DNA of 64,000 nt from Carnegiea gigantea (GCA_029747015.1 JAKOGI010002747.1:20001-84000); one strand, 5' to 3'. Shown: positions 11,509-23,110, counted from the first letter of the stretch. Numbers and translations: made by a program. Notes: generated from the letters alone by a model not told the origin.

Positions 11509-11790
11509 AGAAGCAAATCTATAGCCTCGAAATCAAGTATAGAAGGGATGAGAAGGAGGTGGTGTCATTTGGGTCTCTTGTTTGGAAAGAAGTTGGTGGA
11601 ATTTAGGCACTTAACTTTTTGAATAAGCTACAGCTGATTATGTACACGTAGTCACTTAATAAGCTATCTATGCGGTGGTTGCAGCCTATAATTAACTTAC
11701 AGTTAGATCAATTAATCTTAGCACGCATCCTATAATACACTTCTGTGTAATTTATTGTCATATGAATGGTTTGTATCAATATGGATATTG
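11509..11790 (+). pseudogene. Subtilase paralogue, right half of 3' remnant and 3' UTR
   Basis: Begins with the target duplication AGAAG and continues the frame interrupted at 1667. SLEIKYRRDEKEVVSFGSLV and WKEVGG, then a stop at 11604-11606, match the end of the intact gene (LTIKYGRN..GKVSFGSLVWEEVGG, 55330-55410). This copy stops right after VGG, about 25 residues earlier than the intact protein. Similarity continues into the 3' UTR: TTTAGGCACT, ACAG..GTCACTTA, TGCGGTG and GTATCAATAT recur in both. A relic, not a gene. Confidence 0.85.
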
Positions 11791-12090
11791 TTAAGCCTTT
11801 TATTTTATTTTGTCTTTTCGGTGTCAGAGCATGTCACCTTATAATTAAGTGCTCAATTTTAGGAGGATTGTTATTAGAGACTTCGGTTTGAATTGTATCT
11901 ATATTGGTATTTGTACCTCTCCTAAATGGACACTAGGAGTATCCATATTAATTTGTATTGCTTCTTTCAATGATTAGTTTTTTGGTTTAGCAATTCACTA
12001 TTTAAGAATCAATTTAATAGATGAACAGAAAACTATGGTCAAGTTTAATTTAGAGTTGAACACATGGGCATCCATAACATTTCAATTTTA
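11791..12090. other. Spacer, nothing recognised
   Basis: AT-rich sequence with no frame, repeat or motif I can assign. Confidence 0.6.
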
Positions 12091-12420
12091 TCAAGTTTAA
12101 TAAGGAGCTCTTATTTTCGTTCGGAAAGGGTGGGATGGTAAGAGAAGGAGTGGAAAAGAGTAGGATTTTATTTGAAAGAATTGGAAGGAGTGAAAAGTGA
12201 CGGAAAAGGGTAGGAATGAATAGGAACGGATGAGATTTTTGTGGAATGAGCAAGCATTTGTTAGATGGAGAATGGAAATAAATGGAATAGAGTGGGAAGG
12301 GAAGTGAAGAACTAAGATCTTTGTGGAAGGAGTGGAAAAGATTGGGAAGAGATGGGAAAATGACATTTTACCAACAAAGGAGCATTTTAATCTAATTCCC
12401 CACTTTTCTAAGCGCACCGT
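12091..12420. repeat. Strand-asymmetric purine-rich tract, possible MITE
   Basis: About 260 bases of the plus strand are built of degenerate GGAA/GGAATGG/GGAGTGG units with almost no C. The ends GGAGCTCTTATTTTCGTTCG and CCAACAAAGGAGC are weakly inverted-repeat-like, so a decayed MITE is possible. The long minus-strand open frame across it is a by-product of the composition. Confidence 0.4.
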
Positions 12421-13949
12421 TTTTCTTCTTTTGTTATCTGCTCTTATGTTCGAGCTTCGTTTTCCCTTTTTCGATATGATTTAAAACCCATGTCAATCTA
12501 TTTCATCTTCTTCTTCCTTTCTTCTTATGTTCGATCTTTCTTTTGGTTTCTTCGATATGTTCTTCTAAATGTTGATTTGAACACCGAAATCGGCATTTTG
12601 ATCTAGGTAAGTTAAGGTGGCTTGAGATTTTTTAAGGGGGTGCATATGATAGTTTGAATGTATTAACTTGAAAGCAACGTGAATTGTTGAATGGTTTAAG
12701 GTGGGGAGAAATTTGCTGGAGATATGGTTTGGAATGGCAATGATTGATTTTTAAGAAATTAGATAAATTGAATCAAATATTTCAAGAACAAGTGAAGGAG
12801 AGCTACAGACGTGGCAGTGGAAGAGACTAGTAGAGGGGTGGGTTTCCTTTTTTTCTTTAATTATTACTATCAAAAATCAGAAGGCATATTGGATTTATTT
12901 TATTATGTCAACAATTTTCCTTCTCTATTATATATTCAATCCTTATTAGAAATACACATTGAAAAAACTCTTAAAAGCCACATCACCGTCACATATTAAA
13001 AATTATCTGTATAATAAATACACGTTGGAAAAATATTAATACACGACAAGAGGGAGTACATACTCCTAGGTGTATGATATATATTACCGGGGAAAACAGT
13101 GTTTTTGCAGTTAATACTCATCTTTTTAACCAAAATAAAAGCAAGTCCATAGACCAAGATTCGTAGAGGTAATTTTTTGACAGCTGATGCTATTGTCTTT
13201 GTCAAGTATAACGGATCAAGTTTATGACAGGTAATTGTTAGACAAGACTTGGGAAAAACACTGTTTGGGTACTAATATTGATTTCAAAATTTATAACAAA
13301 ATCACCCGAAAAGGTACACTGAAAAGCCAAAAAAAAACATCCAAGAATTCTAAAGTGACCATGAAAATACAAGATAGCCTAGGGGACCACATTCATCGCA
13401 AATTCGAATTACAAACTATTCAAAAAACAACTTAACTATAAGACAAATTAATGGTTGAGAGTTAAGAATATTTTTTGTAACTCTTAACACGTCTTTTCAC
13501 ATAAATTCTCTTTGCATTTGAAACATAAATGATGCAAAGATTCTCTCACCTTGCACAATAATTAGGTAAGGAGATTATTAAAATTCGAACTCAAAGACAT
13601 TTTGCAAATGCTCTAGCATTTATTCAATATCTAAGTTAACCAAAAAATTAAATTAATAGTTGAATATTCAAAAATAAATTTTGTACTTAATTATGAAAAA
13701 TCATCATCGACCCCCTTGCTCATGCGACCTCTAGGATGTACTTATCAATATACAATCCTTAGGTTCCATGAGCGTCAATTTCATGTTGAAATTTATCTTA
13801 TTTGATGAAACATATTTTTGCATGTATTTCAAATTAAAGGGGCGATAACCATGATCATAATATTAATTAATAGATCAAATGTCACAATATTTTCAAAAAA
13901 AAAGGAATGAATTTATTTAGTCTACATGTAGATTATTTTATTTTTTTAA
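12421..13949. other. AT-rich spacer, nothing recognised
   Basis: No coding signal, terminal repeats or recognisable element on either strand. Confidence 0.6.
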
Positions 13950-14224
13950 CATCTACATGTAGATGGTTGGAAAAATAATTGGGCAAAAAACTTATCCAAG
14001 ATGTACTATCTATATCTGTATTTGTATAATACATAACAACAATTTCGTTGGCCATATGATTTATCTGAATTCTAAAAAATAAGAACTTTTCAACCATTAG
14101 ATTAATATTGTTTTTATATAGAACCTTCCCAGCATTTACGTCCGCATGTAGATGGTTGGAAAGACAATCAAGAAAAACTGATCTGGAATGCAATTATGTA
14201 TCTAAATCTATATATATATATATA

Positions 14225-14309
<85 letters not shown>

Positions 14310-14420
14310 ATATATACACACACACACAAAATAATGCATAATAGCCATCTTGCAAGTCATAGGATTTATTAAAATTCTCAAAAATTAGAACTTTTCAGCC
14401 ATAAGATTATCACTATTTTT
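13950..14420. repeat. Diverged tandem duplication with TA microsatellite
   Basis: Two direct copies of about 190 bp: copy 1 at 13950-14137 and copy 2 at 14138-14420. Each starts with (C)ATGTAGATGGTTGGAAA and contains AATGCATAAT/AATACATAAC, CATAGGATTTAT/CATATGATTTAT and AGAACTTTTCA(A/G)CCAT(A)AGATTA. Copy 2 is lengthened by a TA run at about 14206-14317, ending in a short CA run. Confidence 0.75.
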
Positions 14421-15539
14421 AGTAACCACCATCGAATTGGTCATTAAAAGTCACATTAATTAAAAAAAATCATTGTCAAAGATAGTATTTTGATAATGGC
14501 CTTTTGGAGCTGTAGTTTTTATTGCAGCAAATTCAAAGGGTCTCTTCCCAAACCTTCACTCGTTCTAAATTCATGGCCTCTCTCACTGGTTAATTCAGTT
14601 TGCTTTTTCCCATTGATGTCGATGGCCATCTTTGATGCCTCGGCCACCACTCTATCTGCTTCACCACCGCCAGGGTTAAAAAATCTGATTAAGAATTCTA
14701 ATCAAATATCAGGCAACGTACAATGCCTTAAGTTACGGTAAAGATTAGTAGATGTTCCATGAAATGCCTTTGAGATAATACTTCTTGGTTCATTTTTTAA
14801 TTGGTGAGCCTTTTTTCATCATATCATTAAAAGAAGAAGAAGAAGAAGAAAAGAAGGAATGAGCTTCTTTTGACTTATGAATTTTGAGTAGCTTTAATGG
14901 ACCTGGTGTTGGTTTAATTTTCTATTTTCTTGTGCATATATTCGCTTAGTTTTTGTTTGATCTTGATTTAGGATATGACTTTCCCTAATTTTTTGGGGCC
15001 TATTTTAGGATATAGATTTTCTTTTTTTTTTGGGAGGGGGGGGGGGCGGGGAATGTGACTAAGGAATGTTTTTCTCTTTTGGATTTCACTTTTGTGAGGA
15101 TTGGAATGGGGCTTTTTTGCTGTTGTTTTTAGGATTCAGTTGAGTACTTATGGTTTTTTTTTTTTTTTTTTTTTTTGCGGTTAAGCATCTTGTCTAAAAT
15201 GTTTTCCGGCAGCGTTAGTGTGTTTCATCAAGATTTTCTATTAAATAGAATCCTATTTGCAATTTAAGCGTATCATCTTTCATTCTTTATTATCAATTAT
15301 GTGTATACATTTTGGAATTTGCAAGCCTTCTCTCTATGATAGCGATATAATGCATAAATATTTTACCGTACTGGCGGAAGCATACTGTACCAGTAAAAAA
15401 ATAGTACGGGTTACTGTCTAGGTTTATACTTGTCAAATACAGGTCAATATTAATCTATACCACTAAATACTGGATAGTAGCAGTACTTTCCGTTAAACAC
15501 TGCTCAGCACACTAAAATTTGAATAATTTACTTTTTAGT
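14421..15539. other. Spacer with homopolymers and a possible exon relic
   Basis: Holds (AAG)n at 14829-14850, a T8-G-rich stretch at 15021-15053 and a T22 run near 15153-15175. On the minus strand 14540-14690 reads PGGGEADRVVAEASKMAIDI then NGKKQTELTSERGHEF, a composition that looks protein-like rather than random, but I do not recognise it and it is flanked by stops. Confidence 0.45.
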
Positions 15540-15580
15540 ACACTGAGGTTTGGTATAATAATTTTTGAAACCTACTTTTT

Positions 15581-15632
15581 TAGATAAATATTTCCTGGAT
15601 TATGTAGGTTTGGGTAATTATTTTTTAGGGAA
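15581..15632 (-). repeat. Leader 5' arm, EPRV copy 1 (pairs with 22305-22360)
   Basis: Plus-strand TAGATAAATATTTCCTGGAT...GGTTTGGGTAA resembles the reverse complement of 22305-22360 (GATAAATATTTGCTAGTCCA...CTTTGGGTAA). The two ends of the integrated genome can therefore pair over about 50 bases. Caulimovirid leaders fold into a large hairpin, which this fits. Confidence 0.65.
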
Positions 15633-16256
15633 CAAATATTTCTATTTCTAACCTTCAGCTTACTAAAATTGTGAATTGGTCCCTAATTTCCAAATATGAC
15701 TATTTTTAGTGTTTTTTCTTTTTATACTAACTTTACTACCACTAATTATTACAATTTACTACTTATATCATAAATATTATATCTTATGTGATTGACGGCC
15801 TACCATACTTAGCAAAATAATTAAAACTCAATTAGAGAATTTTGACTATTACCTGAGCTTAGTTGGTTTTGGACTCCTGCGTTCCTCTAACTTTTGGTTT
15901 ATAGAGATTGCTAATCTCAACCTCAACTTCCTTAGATCAGGCACAGTATAGATCCATTTCGTTTCCTACCTCGGACCGTAGTCACTAGTCAAGTTTTTAA
16001 TCTTTTTCAATAATAGTGGAACTTTAATCAAGAAATTATAATATTTAAGATATAAGGTTTGATTGAATAATGTTCCTTCCTGGAAAACTTCTTTTGTTGA
16101 AAGCTTAAAAGTTAAAATATTTCAATGGAAAGCTTGAAGAAGGACTTTAAGTTAAGATCATTAAAGATGTTTGCTTATAGAGAAATAGAGAATCCCGTCT
16201 TCTCTTTTACTCAAGAATGCTCAAATGACCCTCTTCCTTTTCAGCACTTGACCTCT

Positions 16257-16266
16257 CCTTTTATAG
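16257..16266 (-). promoter_or_regulatory. Pararetroviral TATA box, EPRV copy 1
   Basis: Minus-strand CCCTCTATAAAAGGAGAGG sits in the 3' non-coding region after the last coding block, where the full-length-transcript promoter of caulimovirids lies. Copy 2 has TATGAAAGG at the matching place, so only this copy keeps a good TATA. Confidence 0.6.
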
Positions 16267-16439
16267 AGGGTTGGGAGTATATTGAATCCCTAATGGCTAC
16301 AATACACACTGATTTTTCTTATGATAATAGTACATTCATATGACTACAGTAGACTACCTTATTTTACGGACCTGACATTTCTTAAAATAGTACAATAATG
16401 CAACTACTTTTCAGAACTTTTAATGATGACAAGACTAGT

Positions 16440-17140
16440 CATCTTTATTGAGATTTTCTATGCCTTCATCTCCAATTATATTTTCCAGACCATCATTATC
16501 TGGATAACCATCAAAATCTTCATCAATTTGAAGATGTACTGGGTCCTATTTTTCAAATAATTCAAAAAGATATTTCTTTCCTTTTTCTGATAAGAATTTT
16601 TCAGCTCCCATATCAAAAAAATAATCAAAGATACCTTCTGAGATTGCTCCTTCCACCTTCATGTATTCTTTGAACTCATTGTCGTAGGCAAAAGTGGTGT
16701 TTTCACAATGCATTAATGTTTTTCCTTGTTTAATTAATGTCCAACTTTGATGATAAATATTGTAAAAATTGATGGCTCTTATTAAAGCTGGATCAGTAAT
16801 TAATCTTCATCGTTCTAGAAATCATTCTTATCCTTGATCATAAGGTCGTCATAATCAACGATCTGAGCAAGATAATGGGGTGGTTTGGCTTTTCTATTTT
16901 CATATCGATCAATACACAATGTACCTCCAGATACAGGCATTTGTTATATGAAATTTTTGTTGGACTATCAAGAGATGTAATAATCCAATGAATCTTCTTG
17001 AACATGCATTGTTGGAATTTAGTTAGTGTTGAGAAAAATGGAAACTTTAGATCTGGGATTTCTATAAAGTAAACTATCATTTCATATTTTTAGGCTTTAA
17101 TGACGGGGTCATTAGGAGAGATCGAATTTGTTGGGAAACT
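16440..17140 (-). pseudogene. EPRV copy 1 downstream region (ORF4/transactivator position)
   Basis: After RNase H, a region conserved with copy 2 encodes matching blocks (SPFFSTLTKFQ.CMFKKIHWI, P.TKI.Y...LYL.V.C.LI, F.YD.EYKEYI, FLSEKGKKYLLELFE) and ends in an acidic tail (DEGIE/DEDLQNLNNDD). In cavemo- and solendoviruses this place is held by ORF4, related to the translational transactivator of caulimoviruses. I see no motif that proves that identity. Several stops and shifts interrupt it. The similarity between the two copies at the protein level shows it was once a real gene. Confidence 0.55.
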
Positions 17141-17499
17141 AATACCATCAGCTCCAGACTAATCAAGAAAGTAGATCGTTGTACTCTAAAAATCCCAAAT
17201 ATCATAGAAATAATTGTGATAATAGTCGATACAGGCTGCATACGACTCATTGAACCATTTTTCTAGAACATGGGAACTTATTTTTTCTTTGATATCATAA
17301 GGATATTTAAGGTAATTGACTTATAACTCCAGAAGAAAAAATCTTTGGGCTATTATGTTGGCTGAAGATAGTAAATCAAAATATGATCTACTTTTATATG
17401 AAATTCCAAATTATCAATAAGGACTTTACTAGAAGGAGTAACCTGTTCTAGTAGTAATGACATCTCATTATGGATTTCCTCTTTTTCTGACAGGAGTTC

Positions 17500-19320
17500 T
17501 GCTTTGATGAACACTATTGGCAAGTTCTCGAGTTAAACCATCTGCCAGAGAATTCTTCGATCCCCGCAAATGTTCAATAGAGAAGAAAAACTGGTTAAGC
17601 TATAGTTGCCAATGCAGGAGTCGCCTCTGCGCGTGCATATTTGATAAATTCTTTTATCACAAAACCAAGTATTTATTTGTAATCAGTTCAAATAAGAAAA
17701 GGCTTTGGGGTTAAAAAGATTAAGAACTTTTCAATTCCCCTTATGACTACAAGGATTTCTTTTTTCATCGTGGGATAGTTGTATCCTATCTTGTTAAAAC
17801 TTCCACTGTAATATTTCCAGCGTTTTTTCCCTTCTTTGATTTTGATTACTATGCTCTAATCCTCATTGCTGGAATTTATCTCAAGAACTAAATCATCTCT
17901 TTCATTAGGCAAATTAAGAACAGGAAGATTTTTACACATCTTTCTGAAGTTTTGAAAAGTCTTTATATCATTAGCAGTCCATTCCAACTTTTTTTTTTCT
18001 TGAGTTTCTGCTGCAATAGCTTTCTTAGTTTAGCTAAATCTTTAATAAAATCTGAAGCATAGGTAAGATGTCTAAGAAATCTTTCTAGCTGCTTCTGTCT
18101 TCAATTTTTTCAGAGAAATATTTTATTTTTTCAAAATATGTTTTTGTAGAATGATTTATCCAACTTTTATTTCTGGAGCTAAGAACTCAATTTCTTGTTT
18201 AGCATAAATGCACTTACTTTTTTCAAGTATAGTCACATGATCAATGCATCTTTGGGTGACAGCTAAGATATCATCTTTGTATTGCTCTTTGATTTTGGAA
18301 AAGAACGGATGTCATCAATGCAAACTAGGCAACAGTGATTAATATCTTTAAAGATGTTATCCATTCTTCTTTGGAATATTTGAGGTGTATTTTTAAGATC
18401 AAATGACATTACTATCCATTCATAATATCCTTGTGGGACACTAAATGCAGTCAAAGGAATACTTTTCTCATTTGCAATCCATTTTCGAGAACTAAGAGGC
18501 TTCTTGAATTCTGTTGAAAGGTCTATTTTGCTAGGACTATAATAACCACCAAAGACAGTATTATCATTATACTTTTTATAATTGATTACCATTCTTGCTT
18601 TTCCTGTTTTTTCTTCTGCATGATTTCTTACCATGAAAACAGGACTGGTGTGAGGACTCTTGCTATTCCTGATTAATCCTTTATCTAGATGTTCTTTAAT
18701 TTGTTTATCAAATTCTTGGATATCCTAGTGTGTATATACCAGTTATTTGACTCGGATAATAGCGTTGGGATTTAATAAAGTGATTTTAATAAATATTTTA
18801 TCTTTATCCTAAAATTTTACAGGATTGTCAGAGTGGACTTCTTTGCATAATTTCTCTTGTTGTTCAACAATCTGCTCCTTAAAAGATAGCTCAAGCAATG
18901 AAATTGTTAGTATTGTTTCTCGTTGTGCAGGCCTTACCTTCTCACCATGCTGGTTGCGTGTGAATTCAATCTTCTAATGGGTGTAAACCTTAACTTTTCA
19001 ATAGGAACAATGTAATCATTTATTGTGAATACTATCTGGTTTATGGTTTGTGTGCATGGAGAATATAATGTTCGAAAATTACATCCAACAATCGTATCAT
19101 AATAGGGCTGATCAGTAGCCCATAGAACTGGTATAATGCAATGGACTCCTCCTAATTCTATAGATTATCCTTCTATTGCCTCATTATGGCTTATAATACT
19201 ATTATCAGCTATCCTTGTAAAGAATTTTTGGCTTTTTTCCATAAAAATTCTAGAAATAAAGATATTTTTCTAAAGCATACAAAACAACCACTATCTATGT
19301 AGGCACATCACTCATATTTA
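17500..19320 (-). pseudogene. EPRV copy 1 protease-RT-RNase H
   Basis: In sense order: the protease active site YIDSG at about 19288-19300; RT with the substrate-binding stretch (GKARMVINYKKYN, IPLTAFSVPQGYYEW) and the catalytic box reading CIDD at about 18309-18323 where YxDD is expected; then RNase H down to a conserved terminus (EHLRGSKNSLADGLTREL-like block, about 17510-17590). The longest uninterrupted piece is 123 codons (18263-18634). Stops are frequent between protease and RT. The polymerase would copy viral RNA to DNA in the cytoplasm; this copy is inactive because of stops and the altered catalytic box. Confidence 0.85.
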
Positions 19321-19559
19321 TTATATCCTTCTAAGCATACGTTTATTGGGATATAGATGCTATTAGGATCTGTGTTGGTGACTTCATACCATATCTCCAT
19401 GGTTATGTTTTTCACTAATCTATCCTCACAAATTAGCTCACTAATAGTTCTTGTTTTATACCTAATAATCTTTCTTTCTAGACTCATATTTCGATCTACA
19501 CTAGGTTTTCTAGACTCAAAACTCGTTCTCCTTATTCACTGGTCATGCTAATTATATCA

Positions 19560-20350
19560 TTTTGCTTAATCTCTTGTTTAGTTTATGAAAATCCTTCTCC
19601 CTAGTTTGATCTTGCACTCATACTTCTTAATAATTGGGAGTTAATGGTAATTTTGCCATTCACATCAATCTTTATCACATTTTTCTTACTGATTTTAGTA
19701 GGGTCGGTAAAGCTAGATATCCATGAACAATGAATCTTTATTTCTTGTGCATTAGATTTAATCCTCTGGATTTTCTGCATAGGGGTAGAACTTTCAAATT
19801 TTTTTTGCCTCTATTATTGTGACCTTAGTTTTTGCGTCTATAGTATTATCTAATTTACAGATAATTTTTCAAAATATCCTTAATAGATATCCCCCGCTTT
19901 TCATATCCATTCTAACTATTTTTATCTTAAGGGATAGGAAGTATTTAGCAAACTCATCCTTTAGACTCACATAATATCGTGGTCAGTAATTGATCCATTA
20001 CATAAGTTAGTCTTTATCCTTGTAATAATTTGTTTATTAAATTTGGTATGCCTAATATCACAGAGAAAAGTATAAAGATCAATATCTTTGTCATAGTATT
20101 GTAACAGAGTGATTTAAACTTGGACACTTCCAATATGAATATGCTTATACTTTCTATCCTTGTTATGCTTAAGGATGTTTTTCTAGTTAATGAGATTAAC
20201 TTCTCCCACATCATACACACAATCTTTGATTTCTAGATCTCCTTCCATTATCTCATATACATATTTGCTTTTTAATTGAAAGATGGACTTCTTATAGATC
20301 ATGTCCTTCTAGATTATGAAAAGAACTCAATCTCCTTTGACTTCTTCATT
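19560..20350 (-). pseudogene. EPRV copy 1 movement protein and following linker
   Basis: The minus strand encodes the signature stretch of plant viral movement proteins of the 30K/caulimovirid group: an HIHIG block near 20140, LLCDIRYTKF near 20050, then a N-G-S-I-G-F-N-C strand near 19990 and a Y-V-S-L-K-D-E-F block. This family modifies plasmodesmata for cell-to-cell spread. It lies between the coat zinc knuckle and the protease. Upstream is an acidic linker. The frame is broken several times (the longest piece, 20014-20220, drops out of frame). Confidence 0.65.
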
Positions 20351-20554
20351 ATCGTTGTCTACAACAAACTCCTCTCCTTGAAGATCACCAAGACTAATTG
20401 AGCTACTTTTCATTATATGACTTGTTTCTTCATAATCGCGTTCTTCATATTCATTGTCCAAGATGATTTCAACAATCCTTTTGTTGTTATTTAGGGCTAG
20501 ATCTAGTGTCTCATCTTCACTAAGCTCAACATAAAGTTTGTTATTCTTTCTATT

Positions 20555-22087
20555 TTTGCATTCATTAGCATAACGTCCTACTTCTCCTCAGGCCCAACAT
20601 TTGCAGTTGTTTTTCTCTGCAGGACAATAAGCCACTTTCCTAAAAAATCTTCATTTTTTAGGACTTAGATTGTTATAGTATTTTCTTCTATATTTACCTT
20701 CCCTTTGCTTATTAAAGTTCTTTTTCTTATAAAATTTTCTTTTTCGTCTCCTTTCAGGTTCTTTTCTGCATTGGTGAGGTGAATCCCAACAAGTTAACAA
20801 TTGCTTCTTAATTTTATTTTGCTTTGGAGATCAAGACGTTGATCATTGACCCACTTTCTTAAATAAAAAATTCTTGAACCAAGGGTATCAACGACATCTG
20901 CTCGTTCAAGCCATGCGATGTACTTTTTATTAACTATGGAATTTATCGAATATGACAACTTGTCATAGAACATACCAAGATTAGTTTCATTATACCCAAT
21001 TTCATAATAATATTGACTAAATTCAGTAATATAATTTTTCAGATATTTCATATACCATAATTCTATATTGTTAATCTTTCTTTACCACATTCTCTTGCCT
21101 TTTCTTTGGAATCAACTTTAGCTCTAACAAATTCAGTTTCAATTTCCTTACATAAATTTTTGAACATTGTGGCTGGTGTTTCCATCATTCTTAATGTATT
21201 TTTACCATATTTATTTAATGAATCATACTAGTCAGCTACAGTGCGAGAAAAACTATGTTCGATGTAATTTAGAAAATTTGCAATAGTCCATGTAGTGTTT
21301 ATGTTTAAAACCTTGTTCATACATCTTTTTCAATGCTTAAATATCTCTTCTCTATTACGAGCTCCATCTATATTTAAGGTTGTATCCCATTTGACTAATT
21401 AGAGTAAGACCAACTTCTTCAAGTGTTGTAGTTTTCCTTGGGATGAATTCAGAGGAAAAATTGGTTGTATGTCCTGCTAGAATGTACCTAGGTTTTATAA
21501 CATGAGTATTTCTTCTAGAAGGTTCACCAAATTCTTCAGATTTAGGAACAACATTGTTAACTAGATTGGTCTCTATTTCACCTAAATCGAGTTCTTCTCG
21601 AATTTCATTAATTTCATCTTCAATAGTCATTTTATCATATTTTTTATCCAATTTTCTTCTAACTTCTTCTAATGGTAATACATTAAGATCTTCTAATTCA
21701 ATAACATTCATCTGCTGATATATTTCATTTTCTAATTGGACATTATTAGTCTGTTCATTATCGTCAGATAATACGTCATGTTTATCACTAATTGCGCCCA
21801 TAATTTTGTTTAATTCTTTCGAATTTTGTTCTTTCTCAAATAGATTTTGTAGCTCTTCAAGAGTATATTGCTTATACTCCAGCATCTTCTTCCTTTTCTG
21901 TTTTTTCAGCCAATTTTTTACCTGATTTTTCTCCTATTTCTTTTTGAATTTTTATATCATGTAAAGAAAATTGATTTTTATTTTTGGGATTTTGAAAGGG
22001 ATATTTATGTTGAAATGGAGTACTAATACTAGAAGTGGATTTTCCACTATGCCTTACTTCGTTAACAAGGGAAAGATAAATTACCAA
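20555..22087 (-). pseudogene. EPRV copy 1 coat protein region with zinc knuckle
   Basis: Starts near 22087 with a charged N-terminal piece, overlapped by a 176-codon acidic, helix-rich frame (21355-21885). The capsid core follows: METPATMFKN-type helix near 21170, then KNYITEFSQYYYEIGYNETN and YIAWLERADVVDTLG at 20860-21050. A lysine-rich stretch precedes a Cys-rich knuckle (NCKCW...GEVG.YANEC, 20558-20612). In copy 1 the third Cys is a TGA stop and the His is Arg; copy 2 keeps both. The C-x-C-W-x-C-x4-GH-x4-C form is typical of caulimovirid coat proteins, where it binds the packaging signal. Confidence 0.75.
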
Positions 22088-22138
22088 TATTTACGTCTTA
22101 AGCTCTTTGACTTCGATCTTAATTATTTTAGGTCATAT

Positions 22139-22151
22139 GGCTCTGATACCA
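22139..22151 (-). other. Pararetroviral primer-binding site, copy 1
   Basis: Minus-strand TGGTATCAGAGCC is a perfect 13-base match to the complement of the initiator Met-tRNA 3' end, the primer of all caulimovirids. It marks base 1 of the viral genome by convention and lies 52 bases before the first coat-region ATG. Confidence 0.88.
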
Positions 22152-22304
22152 ATTGAAAGAGGCCATCAAGTAGTACTTATGAGCAAAAAGCCACATGCAC
22201 AAATTTTTATTTTTTGACAGTATTAAGGATTTGGGTTAGATGTGCAAATATAAAAAACATAGGATCCTTGGTACAATTTTTAAAAAGGTAAGTTTGATTG
22301 ACTT

Positions 22305-22360
22305 TGGTCCTAAAAAATGTTTACCCAAAGTTGGATGGACTAGCAAATATTTATCAGAAA
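22305..22360 (-). repeat. Leader 3' arm, EPRV copy 1
   Basis: GGTCCTAAAAAATGTTTACC...GATGGAC...AAATATTTATCA, inverted relative to 15581-15632 and located just beyond the primer-binding site. Confidence 0.65.
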
Positions 22361-22420
22361 ATGTGGGTGTGAAAAATTATTTGTCCTAACCTCAATGGTC
22401 CAGAAGATAGTTTTCTCCCT

Positions 22421-23009
22421 TAAATTTTAATTTTATTTTCGTATTTTGTTGTTTTTTAAAATTCAAAATTGTACAAGCCCGGTACAACAATATATAACTC
22501 TAGTATGTCTCATTCCAGTGAAAAAATGGTACAGTAATTGGTACGATGTTCATAACTTTGGATAGCATATTATTATTTAAGCTCATGACATCATTGCCAC
22601 AACCATATCTATGCATGCCATATACGATTAAATATTTTAACTTTGACAATGACCATTGATGGAATATGAATAGAAGGCAAAGGTTTGGTGCAAAGGTCTA
22701 CCAGAAGGAAAGTTGCAAACAACAATAACTAAAACATAGGAGGCATTTGTCATGTAACACATACACTATTACAAGGGATAAGATGACGGTCTCTTTTTCA
22801 ATTATCATGTGTATGATCATTTGGTAAAAAAGATGAGGCCTTATGACATTACAATTATTTGAACCATAATATTTTTTTAAATAAGGCAAGTGGTAAGACA
22901 GACGATCAGACACCTCTTCTCATAAGAGCATGTCCCATCAAATTTGCACCCATAATAGCCTTGAGATCTGTAGATGGTAGGGACTGCCACATAGTGTTGA
23001 ACAATTAGC
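22421..23009. other. Spacer between the two EPRV copies
   Basis: No viral or coding similarity seen. CCAGTGAAAAAATGGTACAG (22523-22542) resembles CCAGTAAAAAAATAGTACGG (15394-15412) on the other side of copy 1, in the same orientation, so copy 1 may be flanked by a diverged direct repeat. Confidence 0.4.
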
Positions 23010-23054
23010 TCTTGGGTACACTGTGGTATGGGTAAATATTTAATTGGTCTGTTA

Positions 23055-23110
23055 ATTTTGGATAAATATTTTTGGATCCACTCAGGTTTGGGTAATAATT
23101 TTTTGGAGTA
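23055..23110 (-). repeat. Leader 5' arm, EPRV copy 2 (pairs with 31196-31255)
   Basis: TTTTGGATAAATATTTTTGG...CAGGTTTGGGTAATAATTT resembles the reverse complement of 31196-31255 (TTTTGGGAAAATATTTCGAG...CAAGTTTGGGCAAATATTT). Confidence 0.65.

Larger units (their letters stand above)
15540..22420 (-). mobile_element. Endogenous pararetrovirus, copy 1 (Caulimoviridae, solendo/cavemovirus-like)
   Basis: A near-complete but decayed caulimovirid genome on the minus strand. Order in its own sense: leader 3' arm (22420-22152), tRNA primer site (22151-22139), coat region with zinc knuckle, movement protein, aspartic protease, RT, RNase H, a downstream region, TATA box (16266-16257), leader 5' arm (to about 15540). 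No LTRs and no integrase, as expected of pararetroviruses. Coat followed by movement protein in one reading region is the arrangement of cavemo- and solendoviruses; badna-, caulimo- and petuviruses place movement first. Many stops and frameshifts make it non-coding as a whole. Copy 2 lies in the same orientation about 0.6 kb away. Boundaries are approximate, set by where similarity between copies ends. Confidence 0.88.
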
